The notes: generated by a model not told the origin, from the sequence alone. 64,000 nucleotides of DNA from Thereva unica (GCA_949987705.1 OX465283.1:76641720-76705719), one strand, 5' to 3'. Shown: positions 43,763 to 55,372, counted from the stretch's first letter. Numbers and translations are program-made.

Positions 43763-44062
43763 CTTTCCGACTCGACGGGATTCTTGCGGATTCCAGTCCA
43801 GGGCCTGTTTGGCTAAATTCTCGTTTTCGCGTCGCAAGATATGACCAATCCGATTCCATTTCCCTCGCTTGATTTGGTCGTTGATCCTTTCTTGGTCAGA
43901 AGACCTAGAACAACGTGGAGGAGAACCCTATCAGCAGAAGCCGCAACGACTGGAAGATTCTGGTCGGAGCTAAGAGCTGTCGCCCAAAACAGAGTCCGCT
44001 GGGGGGCAACTGTTTTCAGCCTATCCATTGCGCGATTTAAGGGGGGGGGAAAGAAGAAGACC
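43763..44062 (+). pseudogene. RTE-like 3' end with 5' inversion (twin-priming type)
   Basis: 43898-44062 reads plus: RRPRTTWRRTL, AEAATTGRFWSELRAVAQNR, then a poly-G/AAGAAGAAG tail. 43763-43897 is the immediately preceding element segment in reverse orientation (on the minus strand: QIKRGKWNRIGHILRRENEN, LAKQALDWNPQESRRVG). In the intact order (33055-33345) these pieces are collinear. Inverted 5' segment abutting a forward 3' segment is the signature of twin priming. Confidence 0.85.
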
Positions 44063-44261
44063 GATGTTAGATTCTCGTACTCCGTCGGAAAAAACATATT
44101 ATCTCTTTGTTTGCTTACAGAATCGTTTTTACTCCAATATGTGTTTTAATCATTAAAATTTTATATTTAAATTGCTGTGCATTATGTAAAAATGTCAATA
44201 TAATAAGAATACTAATACAATATTTACGAGTGACATTTTTTTCCCCAAAATATACATACTA

Positions 44262-45720
44262 CTTCTTCTTCGATGGTTCTATAGCCCAATTTGAGCCTTG
44301 GCCTCATCAGCTTATTCCTCCAGATGCCTCTCTGCTCCGCAGCTTGTCGCCAGTTTTTTTTATTGAGCAATTTTTCTGCATCGGCCTTAAGGTTTTCTTC
44401 CCTCCTTGACCGTGGTTTGCCAACTGGTTTTTTTTTTCATCTAGTAGTAGATACAAGGCTTTTTTGGTATCCTTGAGTCATCCATTCTTTGTACATGACC
44501 GGCCCAACGTAAACGCAGTAGCTTGGAACGTATCGAGAGTTTAAACTTTTCGTATAGATCGTACAATTCGTGATTGTAGCGTATTCTCCATGCATTGTCT
44601 TCATTGATTGGGCCGTATATCCTTCGGAGAACCTTCCTCTCAAATATATTCATCTTGTCGGCGGATTTCTGGGAGATACTCCATGCTTCACATCCATACG
44701 TAGCTACTGTACGTATGATGGTTTTGTAGATTCTTATTTTGGGTTTTCTGTGGATGTCTCTGAATTTCATTACTGGCAGTAGTGAGAAGTGTGTTCTGTT
44801 TGCGGCGTTTATTCTTCGTTGCACGTCTATCGCTACATCGTTGTCTTTGCTCACTGTAGACCCCAGGTAGTTAAATTCGTTTACCCGGTTAAAGTTATAT
44901 TCCCCCAGGTGGTGTTGTGATTTCTTCTTCTTCTTTCCACCTTTGACTGAATTAGAATCTTACTCTTTTCGGCATTTATTTCCAGCCCTATATCTTTGGC
45001 TACCTTTTCTAATTCCGTGAATATTTCTCTAAGGTATGACAGTGATCTGGCAAGGCAGTTTATATCGTCGGCATATCCTGCCAATTGTTTTGATTTGTTA
45101 AGCAGGGTTGCGTTCCATCAATGTTTACTTTGCGAATTTCTCCTTCTAGGCAGAGATTAAATAACATGGGTGCCAGCTTATCGCCCTGTTTTAAGCCTTT
45201 CTTGACTGGGAAGGATTCCGTTAATTCTCCTTGTATTCTGGCTTCACACCTTGTATTTTCTATTGCCATTTTCATCAGTATCACTATCTTTAGGGGTATG
45301 TTTAAATCCAGCATTGTCACATACATTTTCTCCATATCGATGCTGTCATATGCTTGTTTGATGTAGATGAAAAGTTGATACACGTCGATGTTGTATTCCC
45401 AGCATTTTCGGAGGATTTGCTTTATTGAAAAAAGTTGGTCCATTGTTGATCTATTTGTTCTGAATCCAGATTGCTATTCACTTATTTCGGCTTCTGCATA
45501 TGGTTCCATTCTGGCCTTAATTATATTTGTGATTATTTTATATGCTATGCTTAAAAGAGATATGCCTCTATAGTTTCCACAGTTGAATTTTGTCGCCTTT
45601 TTTATGTATTGAGCAGATACCGCGTTGTTCCCAATCTTCAGTCATTTTTTTCGTTCTACCATATGCAACATAGTAATTCATGTATAGCTTCTGAAAGCGG
45701 TTCGCTTCCTTGTTTGATCA
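44262..45720 (-). pseudogene. Non-LTR retrotransposon RT and 3' region, minus strand
   Basis: Minus-strand order: IHKKGDKIQLW (~45590), INNGPTFFNKANPP-type degenerate region, IYIKQAYDSID (~45365), VKKGLKQGDKLAPMLFNLCL (~45200), GYADDINCLARSL (~45080), LEINAEKSK, then RRINAANRTHFSLLPVMK (~44815), IRTVATYGCEAWSI, FERKVLRRIYGP, LRWAGHVQRMDDSRIPKK (~44470), 3' UTR and a GAAGAAGAAGT tail at 44262. A full RT palm through the C-terminus with a few frame breaks; the 5' part is truncated near 45720. Clade (RTE-like or relatives) unresolved. Confidence 0.85.
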
Positions 45721-45730
45721 ACTCTACTGG

Positions 45731-46440
45731 CAGGCTCGGATCTAGTAGTGCTCCGCCCTGATGCAACTATCTATTAAGCGAGGAATTTCTGTTAGAAAGA
45801 AAACGCAAATTTCACAGTAAATTATTACAATTTTATTATTAAAAAAGGAATACTGAATAATTAAACATTAATTAATAAAGAGAACAGAAATCTTATACAT
45901 ATATGTAAATTAGAAACCACAATGTTTCAATTAAAATTTTAGTTTTCTGGCTTTTATTTAAGCAAATTCATCTAATACATTATTAATTTTGATTTTGGCA
46001 CAGATATCGCTCTCTCAGTCAACAGCAATCATTGACAATCTTTGCTGCGAATTGGTTGACCGCAAATAATTTTTAATTAAGTTTAAGTCTGGAAAATGAT
46101 CTTTCGCTACTTGCTACTGAAACTGGTAGAGTTAATAGTATTCTCAAAGCTATAACTGTAGTTGGAATTATATCAATAAATCATTTGAATAAATTTACTG
46201 TAATATATTTAATGGATCAAAACTATTTAGTTGAGTTATGGTGTCTTTAAATACACACAGTTCGTTACATAGTTCTGAAGAACATATCTACATATATCTT
46301 CACCATCAGCTAACGCAAGTTATAAATCTGTTCATTTATTTCTTAGTATTTCATTATCCAAATTATAAATATCATTGAAATTTATGATAAATTGAAACTT
46401 TGCGGTATGGCTATTCATAACTTCAAATCTTTCGACTAGT
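45731..46440 (-). pseudogene. hAT transposase C-terminus (dimerisation domain) remnant
   Basis: Minus strand 46170-45961: ALRILLTLPVSVASSERSFS then, one base out of frame, LIKNYLRSTNSQQRLSMIAV and a stop. This is the hAT C-terminal dimerisation block (SERSFS..LK..LRS.....RL). Upstream sequence to 46440 is too decayed to read. CAGGCTCGGATCTAGTAGTG at 45731 with GCTCCGCCC resembles hAT ends of the CAGTGGCGGATC type and may be this element's terminus. Confidence 0.75.
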
Positions 46441-46790
46441 GAGTTAATTGAAATTATGTAGTTTTTTTTTTCAATACGCTAAAATTAGGCGTGTGCTTTT
46501 CTGTAGCTCTACGTATGTATGTACATATATATATTCTAAGGGCCTTTTCGCGGGTCAGTGTTACTTGCCTTGTACACGGCAGTATTCGCCAATCGTTGTA
46601 CAATCGCGGGGCTACTGTGCTACTTTCTGGAGTCCGCATAACTGAGTAAGTTTTTTTGTGTAGGATCTAGCCATATATTAAGGCCCCCAATTACACGCAC
46701 TTCGTCGGCAGGCCATGGCTTGAAAGTTAACCCCTTGAGGCCAACTGTATGAGGCCTGCAGTCCAAGAAAACTGACAAAAATCTTTATGT
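46441..46790. other. Anonymous DNA
   Basis: No gene or known repeat. Confidence 0.4.
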
Positions 46791-48173
46791 GTTTGGGCTT
46801 GTGCTGTGTCGTTCGCGAATGATCCGCTCGTTCTGAACGGAACAGCATTCTGAGCCAAAAGAACTGGTTCACTAAGTAGTACATGTTCCGTTCTTTCGTT
46901 CAATGGTACTGCACTGGTTCAGTGGTACTGAACTGTGTTATGAATCATGAACGAAAAGAACCAAATGTACGGGTCTGTAATGAAAAGACCTGAACTGGAA
47001 TGATCTGAAAAAAGAGCGAATGAATGATGCATGCATAAGAGGTGAGATATCTTTCTCAGAGAACTTTTTTGGTTGTATTGTTGATGATATATTCAAGATG
47101 TGAGAGATTTGGAACATCTCTCTAAGAAATTCTAATTGAAGAGCGATATTCCAAAACGTGCTAAGTTCTTATGAAGTAATTAGTGGGAAATAAAAAAAAA
47201 CTGAATATCACTTTCACTCTCGCCTAAAGGGCTGTAATATTATTTCCTTTCTCAAAAAACCGATAAAAGAAGCTATTATTTATAAAAATATAAATAAATT
47301 TGCTACATTTTATATGAAAAAAATGGTTTTATTTATGGTGGTACATTTTCATAATGTACTAAGTCAATTACTTAGTACATTTTGAAATAAAATTTCATAG
47401 TAAAATTATGATACTATGGTAAATGTTTTCAGTCCTCAGAAAGTTCAGCCCAGCAAAAGAAAGAATAGTATTTTTCAAATCTTTATTTTTAATATAAAAA
47501 AAAACATTAAAAAATTCAATATGAATACTAGCTATTGAAATTGATGGAAAATTCATTTTTATGACCCATTATACATCGGAATGAGTATTATTTGTGATAA
47601 ATGTTTATGTGAATGCATAACTACTACGTCATAGATTGGAAAGCAATACAATATTAAAATTAAACAAAAATTGACTTAGTACGTTTTGGAATATCGCTCT
47701 TCAATTGTAAATAGACATTTTGAAATAGATGAGAATTGAGAAAATTTTATGAAGAACATTTAAGATTTAGGGAGAGTTTTAATTAGATATATTATACAAA
47801 TTTCAATTATTGTTCGAGCGTAGGAAGATTTATATAATCTAGAAAGGGAATTTAACGAAAATAGGATTGTTTTAATTTTGTTTGAATAAAATATAGGATA
47901 TCTTAAGGTAAGTTAATTAGTTCCAACCGAAAGTTTGATTTTAGTAGGAAATTCATTGATTCTTATCAGTAGCAAAAATTGTGTTTAGTATTTTATTAAA
48001 ATGTATGTGTTTGTTCGTAGTTGTGTTTTACGGCACTCCATGTTTTGACGTTTTCACCAAATTTAAGGCCAATGAACCGAATGAACGGATCTTTTGAATG
48101 GTTCTTTTCAATGAGCGGAACCGAAAGAACCAGTTCATTGAAAAGAGCCATTTTGCCCACCACTAGTTTGGGC
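46791..48173. mobile_element. hAT element with 8-bp target duplication (GTTTGGGC)
   Basis: GTTTGGGC occurs at 46791-46798 and 48166-48173. Enclosed 46799-48165 starts TTGTGCTGTG and ends CCCACCACTA (imperfect inverted pair, 8 of 10). Subterminal regions on both sides are rich in GAAC/GTTC motifs, as in many hAT elements. Noncoding, nonautonomous; carries a nested inverted-repeat element. Confidence 0.85.
47134..47706. repeat. Nested inverted-repeat element with central palindrome
   Basis: Arms 47134-47165 and 47674-47706 are inverse copies (AATTGAAGAGCGATATTCC..CTAAGT, ~32 bp, one or two mismatches). Midway, 47353-47381 is AATGTACTAAGT-caatt-ACTTAGTACATT, a perfect palindrome whose half resembles the inner edge of the arms. 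Confidence 0.8.
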
Positions 48174-49722
48174 ATATATCGTCAGTTCGTGCCTAAAGAT
48201 CTGAACTTCTATTCACTTTCAAGCCGTGAAATTACGACAAAGAACGGAAAGCAAGCCGCGGAAACCATCCAAACTAACGTTCGCGGGTTTTCACGGTGTG
48301 AGTCTGGAGCCGTATTGAAGTTTTCGTTAAGGCCATGAACATTTTTGCACTTAAATTAACCACTTGCTATGCTAAGTTGTCGTCTTCGCGTGTGTCTGTA
48401 GGGAATCGTGACGACACCTTCATTCCAGGGTCTGTCAAATGGATACCTGAAATAACATCCCTGTCAGATTAAGTAATCTGTGGCCTTGATCGGGCCAAGG
48501 TGGTCTGAAAGCTCCAACCGACCTTAATTTAACCTAGTGTTCTTAAAAAAAAAAATTACCTGATATTTGCCGAGCCCCTCTCTCCCCAACGTGAGATTGG
48601 GTGAGATTTGGCTCGACTCCCTTCCCCTAAACGCCTCACGTAATTAATGGACTACCCCTAACCTTGTCAGATTACGATAAGGGGATGGGTACTGGCAATA
48701 TTTTGAAACTATGGAATAGAACAACGGAGTTTTTAAAACACGTCTCGAAGATATCAATAACATCTTCTGGAATAATAAATATTCGCCTCTATTTCTGTTA
48801 ATGCTGTAAAATCACAAGGCGCATTTAGTTACCCACAAGAAGCGAAAACAGAAAACAAAAAAAAACTTAATGGAGAAAATATCCCTTTCGGCATAGATTG
48901 TATCCGCAGGGATTCATTATTTTCTTCCTAGAAATAAGTGAACAAATCTAGTTATCTCTGGTATTCACAAAACAAATGAAAATCAGATTGGGCTCGTTTG
49001 TAATCCAAAAATAATAGGATTTCGAATCATTGTTACAGATGGGATCCCTTGTTACTGTTATTTATGTATATCTTTTTGGTGTTTTTTATTCGTTTCCCTT
49101 TACTGCAAAAGCATTTCAATACTCCTTTAATTTTATTGATGTACAGACATTTTATCATTCCTTTATGATTCCTTATAAATTCCTGGCATTCGTATCTGAA
49201 TAACTTCATGGTATGTACTTCCAAGATTTCACCTCTAACCATGAGCATTTTTGTTGTTATTGAGGAAATATTTGCAAGACCGGAATTAGGTTGAATTTTG
49301 TATCCGAAGTAGAAAGATGGATCGCCTGAGGTAAGAATCTGGGAGGTCAAGTCAATACGCAGTTTGAATAGGGTTTTTTTTCTTAATTTTTTTACCAGCA
49401 GATTCTGATTTTATTCAATTTAAAGAAAAAATGTTTCTTAATAAATCCGAAATAAAACGTAAAAAATAAATTTTATGTAGCGAAATTTACTGTCCTTTTT
49501 CAAATTACATTGTTACAATCCAAGTTTACTTACAAAATTGTTTCAATATTGGTAAAATTTGTATGGTAATGTCTGTGAAGTTAAAGGGAGGCGGTATAAC
49601 CCAGTAGGGAATGGAAGCCTTCCAGATTCGAATCTGTACACCTTCCTTCGAATGCTTAATGTCCACTTTCTCGATCGAATCATCGCTTCTTTTAACATTG
49701 CGATGTCCTAGGACCGAAGGCA
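48174..49722. other. Anonymous DNA
   Basis: Unassigned frames only, for example 49033-49350 minus (105 codons). A LINE 5' leader at ~48360-48640 is possible from its GC-rich composition but not shown. Confidence 0.4.
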
Positions 49723-49860
49723 TAACGGCCACCTTTTGCATTACCATACCTTCCAATATGAAGGCATAAAAGCCACCTTTTGCATTGCCATACCTTCCAA
49801 TATGAAGGCATGAGAGCTACCTTTTGCATTACTATACCTTCCAATATGAAGACATGATTG
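49723..49860 (+). repeat. 44-bp tandem repeat, about three units
   Basis: ACCTTTTGCA recurs at 49731, 49775 and 49819, exactly 44 bp apart. The unit includes CATACCTTCCAATATGAAG. Confidence 0.92.
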
Positions 49861-50512
49861 CTAAAAAGTTCCAATTTTTAATTTATTTCATGCTACCCTT
49901 CTAAGTCGGAAAAAAAACAATTTTTAGATAAAAATTAGAACGCTTCGGTAACTTAGAGGTCAAGCTGCCCGACTACCTTCGTAGAGGTTCGCATCTAACA
50001 AAGGAGCGTCAAAGGTCAGAATCTACCCACTTGTCTTCTTTGTTTTCCCTCTTTACAGGGTTGTCACTTTCTGGAAAACCTGGAAAAGCCAGGCAATTTG
50101 AGTAATCTGGAAAAGTCAGGGAATTTCCATTGAAATCCTGGAATTTTTTCATTCATAACATTCAAATTATTTTTTGATGAAATCGATCTAATACAAATGT
50201 AATTAGAGTGTCTGTCTGTGATTTGTAATTGTAATAATTGTCATTTCTTAAGCTCATGATCAGCTGCATGATATTAGAACAAAATCAAGTATTTTCAAAA
50301 TTTGTGTCTGGCTGCCTGTCTGCTAATCTCGGAAACGGCTAATCCGATTACAATGGACTGGAAGACTCAGTTTTTTCTTGGGCATATTTTGGGGTATTGT
50401 TTTACTCGGACACCCGAGTATCGAAACCGATTATCGGTCCGACTATCGTGTCCAATTACCAGATTACATAGTTGAAGGAAAGCAAGTGAACACTTTTTTA
50501 TCATTCCATTTC
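49861..50512. other. Anonymous DNA
   Basis: 49943-50005 loosely resembles a tRNA (GGTTCGCATCT as a B-box-like element), perhaps another SINE head; not called. Confidence 0.35.
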
Positions 50513-50700
50513 GGGGGCCTCTGTAGCCTAGGGGGTAAGGCGTATGGCTACTATCCCAGAGGTCCCAGGTTCGAATCCAGCCCCACGGTCCTTCGCCTTT
50601 CCACTTTCCTACCTACATAACTTTCCTTCTTTTTCTTCCCTCTTTACATTCCTGATTCCTCGTGCCATGGCCTTCCTTAGCCCATCCCCGCTCCACCAAA
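50513..50700 (+). mobile_element. tRNA-derived SINE, copy 2
   Basis: A box TAGCCTAGGGG (50524-50534) and B box GGTTCGAATCC (50568-50578), then the shared body (CCCACGGTCCTTCGCCTTTC, CCACTTTCCTACCTACATAA). Matches the minus-strand copy at 29815-30077 over at least ~160 bp, up to about 50675, after which similarity fades. Confidence 0.82.
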
Positions 50701-51148
50701 GCGCATGTCATCGGTTCGTGAAACATACTAACGAGTTGTTTCTCGATGCCCCGATGTCAAAGTCGCGATAGTAATGGTTGGGAGTAGGTGTACTAAAAAT
50801 GTTCGGCATGGTGGCATTTTTTTAAGTGATCTGTAGCACTATAGCTTGGCTTCCTCCAATATTTCTCTCTATGCAGTTCGATTCCTGGCTAATGTCCGTA
50901 CGTACGCCTAACTTTATAAAATCTTCCTCCATGTATCGTTTATTGAGCCGACCTGAATTTGCTTTCCATCTGGGATTCGATTTATCGCTATTTAAGCAGG
51001 GTTGCTTTCGTCAAGTATTTATATGTGTGCCACCCTCGTAATCTACTTAATTATATACTTTTACCAATGTCCGGTCCCTGGTACAGTTAGTAGGATTCAT
51101 GATTATACATATCTCCTACTCTATTGATTGTTTTCCCAGCCACCGCAC
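50701..51148. other. Anonymous DNA
   Basis: No recognisable gene; unassigned frame 50826-51041 plus. Confidence 0.35.
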
Positions 51149-51594
51149 TGCAAACCTCAGAATATTTTTTGCGTGTGAAATTAACACACTACACATTTCA
51201 TAAGCTTGTAAGTTCGGTTAACCGTGTTCAAATAATGCAGTTTAGCAATAAGCCGTCTTAAAATAATGCGGATAAAAAGACATGCGTGTAAAAGTCACCC
51301 ACAAGCAGCGTGTAATATTTTTTACACGCAAAATAGATTGCAGCGTTCTATCGTTTTACGACATTATAGTGACGATTTTTTTAGGTTTACTCCTTGCAAA
51401 AAGAGGTTAAAAAAGCTTTACTCACAAAAGCTTCTTAGTAATATGTATTTGGTGTGTTTAAAACACACGAATTAAGTGTGTTAACTTTACACGCTATTCG
51501 CGTGTTAAAAATTAACACGTTTTAAACGCGTAAAAAGTGACTAAATGATTTAATACGTGAAATACATTTTAAATTCACACACTTGGGTTTGCAG
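51149..51594. mobile_element. Inverted-repeat element C, TTAACAC-rich
   Basis: Starts CTGCAAACC, ends GGGTTTGCAG. Interior is dense in TTAACAC/GTGTTAA and GCGTGTAA motifs, including near-palindromic GTGTGTTTAAAACACAC at ~51452. Halves recur separately at 61425-61610 (right half) and 61935-62130 (left half). Noncoding. Confidence 0.75.
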
Positions 51595-51597
51595 CTC

Positions 51598-51880
51598 TGT
51601 TAGACTATGTGGCTAATATTTTCAGGTGTGATTCCTGGATATGTTTGGAGAAAGAAATTGTTCTAGCGAGAGGGCTATCCCCACTATTCACTAAGATACC
51701 AAAACGAAAGAAAAAAAAGTATTTTTTAAAATTTTACTTAAACTTGAATAACTTCTAGACTCAGTACCGTAGAGCAAAGTATTAAGTTCATGTTTTAGGT
51801 AAATGGTATTATTTTATTTGATATCAGGAACAGGGACTTGAGTGACTCCGTTTAGAATATATGTAGATTCAAGGTGATGA
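51598..51880 (+). repeat. Dispersed repeat D, copy 1
   Basis: Similar in direct orientation to 57061-57330 (CTAATATTTTCAGG, GGGCTATCCC, TTTTAGGTAAATG, TTATTTTATTT, TTGAGTGACT). Noncoding, clearly diverged. Confidence 0.75.
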
Positions 51881-52959
51881 TGTGTGTGTGGTGTAACTGG
51901 AAGAAAAACGGCCACTTTGAAATATATTAGTTCTTCGACATTATCTATATTTCAGGATATAACGCAAAGTCCGGAAAAAATCAAATATTGTCTGGAAAAT
52001 AAATCGAAAACAAGATATCTGGTTCTTATTTTACAACTTTCGATATTTTTCCGGTAAACAGATCATATATAGTTGTCTCCTTTTTTACTGACTAAAAATG
52101 CCGACTTTGTCACCTTCGACCTGCCTACTTGGGCTAAGGTACAGAAAGTTTATTTAGAGTTACAAAGCGAAAAAGGGCACCCCAGCCATTCATCAGGCAC
52201 AAGCACAGGCGTTCCGAAACATGCTAATTCTTCACGCAAGCTTTGATCAACTTTGAATACAGTTTGTCGCATTCCGGTATTGTGGCCTTAGGAAGAATGA
52301 TAAAGTAAAAATCCTTGATCAATAAGACCTGTAACTGTGCCAGTTCGGTCGTGTTCCTGTTGCTATAAAACTTAACCCGCCGTATGCTACATGGTATTTT
52401 GTGTACATAGTCTGCTACATGGGGTATTTTGTTTCCTTGTATACTTTAGGGTACTAAAAATGCTTTAAAAAATCTAACAAAATTTGGGTTTGCTCTTTTA
52501 AGTGTTAACTTTAATTTTTATTTGTTTTAATAGCCAAAAAATAACTTTCAATATTTTTAATTTTTAATAATTCATGCAAGAATAAGAGAAAATATACAGA
52601 TTTTAAAAAAGACTGGGGTATTGAAATACCCCAGTAGCAGACGGTGGGTTAAATATCGATACGCATGATTGAAGATTTCAAACTATCGAACAATAGTTTC
52701 TATATACATATACATACATATAAAGGGCCCTCTTTCACTATCCATCGTAGCTCGAGTTAGAAGATGGTCGAAGCTTATTTAATTCGATATTTATTTGCTT
52801 CTACAATAGCAGAACCCCTGTGTCACCAAACAAATCCAACGATCATCACTGGATACTGGCCTATTGGGGACATGCGGCAAGATTGAAACCCCCTTGCAAC
52901 ACCCATTGTTGTAGGAAAAAAACGTTTTCTATATGGTAGTCCGTCTCCGGATCAGTCAA
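51881..52959. other. Anonymous DNA
   Basis: Nothing identifiable. Confidence 0.4.
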
Positions 52960-53288
52960 GCTGATGACATATCCAAGCGTACATGCGTTGCATTCGTTGA
53001 CAGATAATATAGAAGTGTTTGCATTCAAATGCGAGCTGACGGAATATTCCGTGAATGGAAGGCATGCCACGTAAAGGTCGGGCTACTTTCAACTTTTTCT
53101 GCATAGCCGCATTCGAGATAGCACACACAAGCATAAGCACACAAACACATGAGCACGTTACTTAGATTTTCGGGCTATGTGTGAAAGCCGGCACGGAACG
53201 CAACCATGTAATTATGTGTCAGAGGAAATTCGCCGGATATCATGAAGCCTCTGAATGCAATGCATGTACGCTTGGATATGTCACCAGC
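52960..53288. repeat. Inverted repeat pair, 36-bp arms
   Basis: 52960-52995 and 53253-53288 are inverse copies (CATATCCAAGCGTACATGC core) with two mismatches. MITE-like, or an inverted duplication within unknown sequence. Confidence 0.7.
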
Positions 53289-53356
53289 TTCAGCCTGTAT
53301 TCCATTTTTACAGTTATTTACTCAAGAGGGATCCTTTATGGAGAACACCAGTGATA

Positions 53357-53782
53357 CCCAAAGTCTAGTAATAACAAGTCTTTCATCTTCATACAAAATT
53401 TTCCCCCCGTTAGTTGTGTGCGGGCTTATATGAACATCACTGCTGAGCAAAACTCAACGCCTACTTCGTGAATTCAGCGAGACAAAGCCAGATTCTCTCT
53501 TTACGATAAAGTATGCAGAACAGAAAAGGAAAGAAAATTGAATCAGCTGTTTTCTTTCATAAATCAAAACAAACGAGCAAATATGCGCCAATACATTAAG
53601 TTTATTCCCATATAAACTCATAAAAGTTTAGCTCTTTAGTTGTATGCAAACCCGTATAAAAATTTTGCATTCTCTCTCTGATAGCCAGACATCGTCATTT
53701 GAAGAACTTTTGCATATAGCTGTTCGCCTTCCACTCGTTAACTATATGAAGATGAAAGACTTGTTAATTTCTAGACTTTGGT
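53357..53782. repeat. Inverted repeat pair, 38-bp arms
   Basis: 53357-53394 and 53745-53782 are inverse copies (AACAAGTCTTTCATCTTCAT core). It lies 70 bp from the preceding pair. Confidence 0.7.
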
Positions 53783-54779
53783 GATACCATTAAGCTAGTT
53801 CTTGCGCTCCGCTCCTACAGTGACAACCGCCTGACAAATAAAATTTTCACTGCAGTAAGATCGAGTACTTTTAAGCCCTTTTGTTATGTGACATGGGAAA
53901 TTCCTTCGCAGGCGGCTGCCGCCACGACCTCTGTGACAATGTGTTTGTTCCTTTGGGGGTAAAATTAAAGTTGAATACGAAAAAAGATTTAAAAATTGTT
54001 GAAATACATATTATCAAAAAATTTAGGAAATTTATTTTAATCCCACCCCTAAATCTAACAGAATAAAAAATACATTGAAAAATAATATCTTTTCGTAGAT
54101 AGAAAAAAAAAATTAAATGCAAAAAAAAAATTATCATAAAATTAACATTTAAGTGAATTTTTATTCCCTCCTAATTAGTGTTCACTCTATACGACATACC
54201 CTTCTCAAGAGAATCCACTCAGAGTATTCACTTAGTTTTTATTCAAACCACCCAGTGTCTCCGTGAGAGTAGTGTGACTAGATTAGGGACACTTCTCTCG
54301 ATGAGACAATGGGATGTTTAGAAGGGTGCAGTCGCGCTCTCGCCGGCGTATTGGGGATTTACTGGCACCTTTGAACTCTGGAAGACTGGGGTTGTCCAGC
54401 TCATAAAAATATAACAGACCAAAATATAAAACTCTACTTTCTATATAATCGGGATATCCCGCAACGATCCGGGAAAAAAATAACCTACTGGGAAATCCCG
54501 CGAGATCGAGCGAGAGCGCGACAGTCTCGCATTCGATAGTGTTGTCTCGGCGAGACTAGGATTTTTTTACCGTCGCGCTACTCTCGCCATGGGACAGAAG
54601 CTGTTGTCTCGCATGTTGTCTTGTCTCGCATGCGATAGTGCGAGAGTTGCAACACTAGTGTTGCATCTCGTGAAACTCTAGATTCACCCTTTGTACCACT
54701 AGTCCATCATGTTGTTCCTCATGGTGAGTCACAAGGTGGCCCAAGGTGCAATCTGTCACTAATTCCATTGTTTTCCAAG
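53783..54779. other. Noncoding DNA with palindromes and CTCGC-rich tract
   Basis: GGCGGC-T-GCCGCC at ~53911. 54300-54660 is rich in TCTCGC motifs, with GTCTCGCAT.CGATAGTG at 54524 and 54623. An 18-bp perfect palindrome TGCAACACTAGTGTTGCA lies at 54648-54665. Confidence 0.6.
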
Positions 54780-55255
54780 GTGAGGTTTTTGCCATTCAAG
54801 TGTGTGAAGTTGTCAATAACCTGGCTAGAGTAGGGACAAACTCTCACTTGTTGGCCCGAAACTTTTCTGCAGCTTAGGCAGCTGCAACGTAAGATCGGCC
54901 ATCACGAATTGGGTCGGCTAGCTCTTTCGTCATAGTTGGACGGTTCCACAGCGGTCTTCAAGCCGAAAGATTCATTCAAATCGAAAAATTTAATTTCAAG
55001 CGGTGGGAGCTAAAAATAATAATAGAGCTCCTGAAAGGCCTCTGGCCACCCTATTATCATCCAAACAGAATATGGTAGTTGAAAGCAACTGTTGGATCTG
55101 CAGTTCAACTCCCGAAACTGCGGAGCACTCGCTGTGTGACTGTGAGGCTACAGCGAGGAGGAGATTGGGTCTCCTCCAAGGCGCTAACCCTAGGAAATTT
55201 TGGATATGTATCTTAAATGAATTTTAGTCTATATCAAAAGCATAGACAAAAAAAT
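54780..55255 (+). pseudogene. C-terminal remnant of an R1-like non-LTR element
   Basis: 55085-55190 reads CWICSSTPETAEHSLCDCEA then ARRRLGLLQGA, the C-x2-C..H..C knuckle near the end of R1/Jockey-type ORF2. A stop follows and a short 3' UTR. Upstream is broken. Confidence 0.75.
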
Positions 55256-55372
55256 AGGTCCTAGTACCCGCTAAGATGCTACATGAAAGCGTGAATCGTT
55301 TCTTACAGGACTTGGGTATTAGAAGTTTGGAAGTTTGGTGTAGTCGTTAAATCTCTCGCCTAAAGCCTGGGT

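Noticed and set aside
48021..48338. 105-codon plus-strand frame
   Set aside because: It crosses the right end of the hAT and its target duplication, so it cannot be an old gene.
49568..49650. tRNA-like sequence with AGATTCGAATCTG
   Set aside because: B-box-like palindrome only; no cloverleaf could be built, so not called as tRNA or SINE.
49941..50010. Possible tRNA gene (GGTTCGCATCT box)
   Set aside because: Acceptor and anticodon stems do not pair convincingly; perhaps a decayed SINE head.
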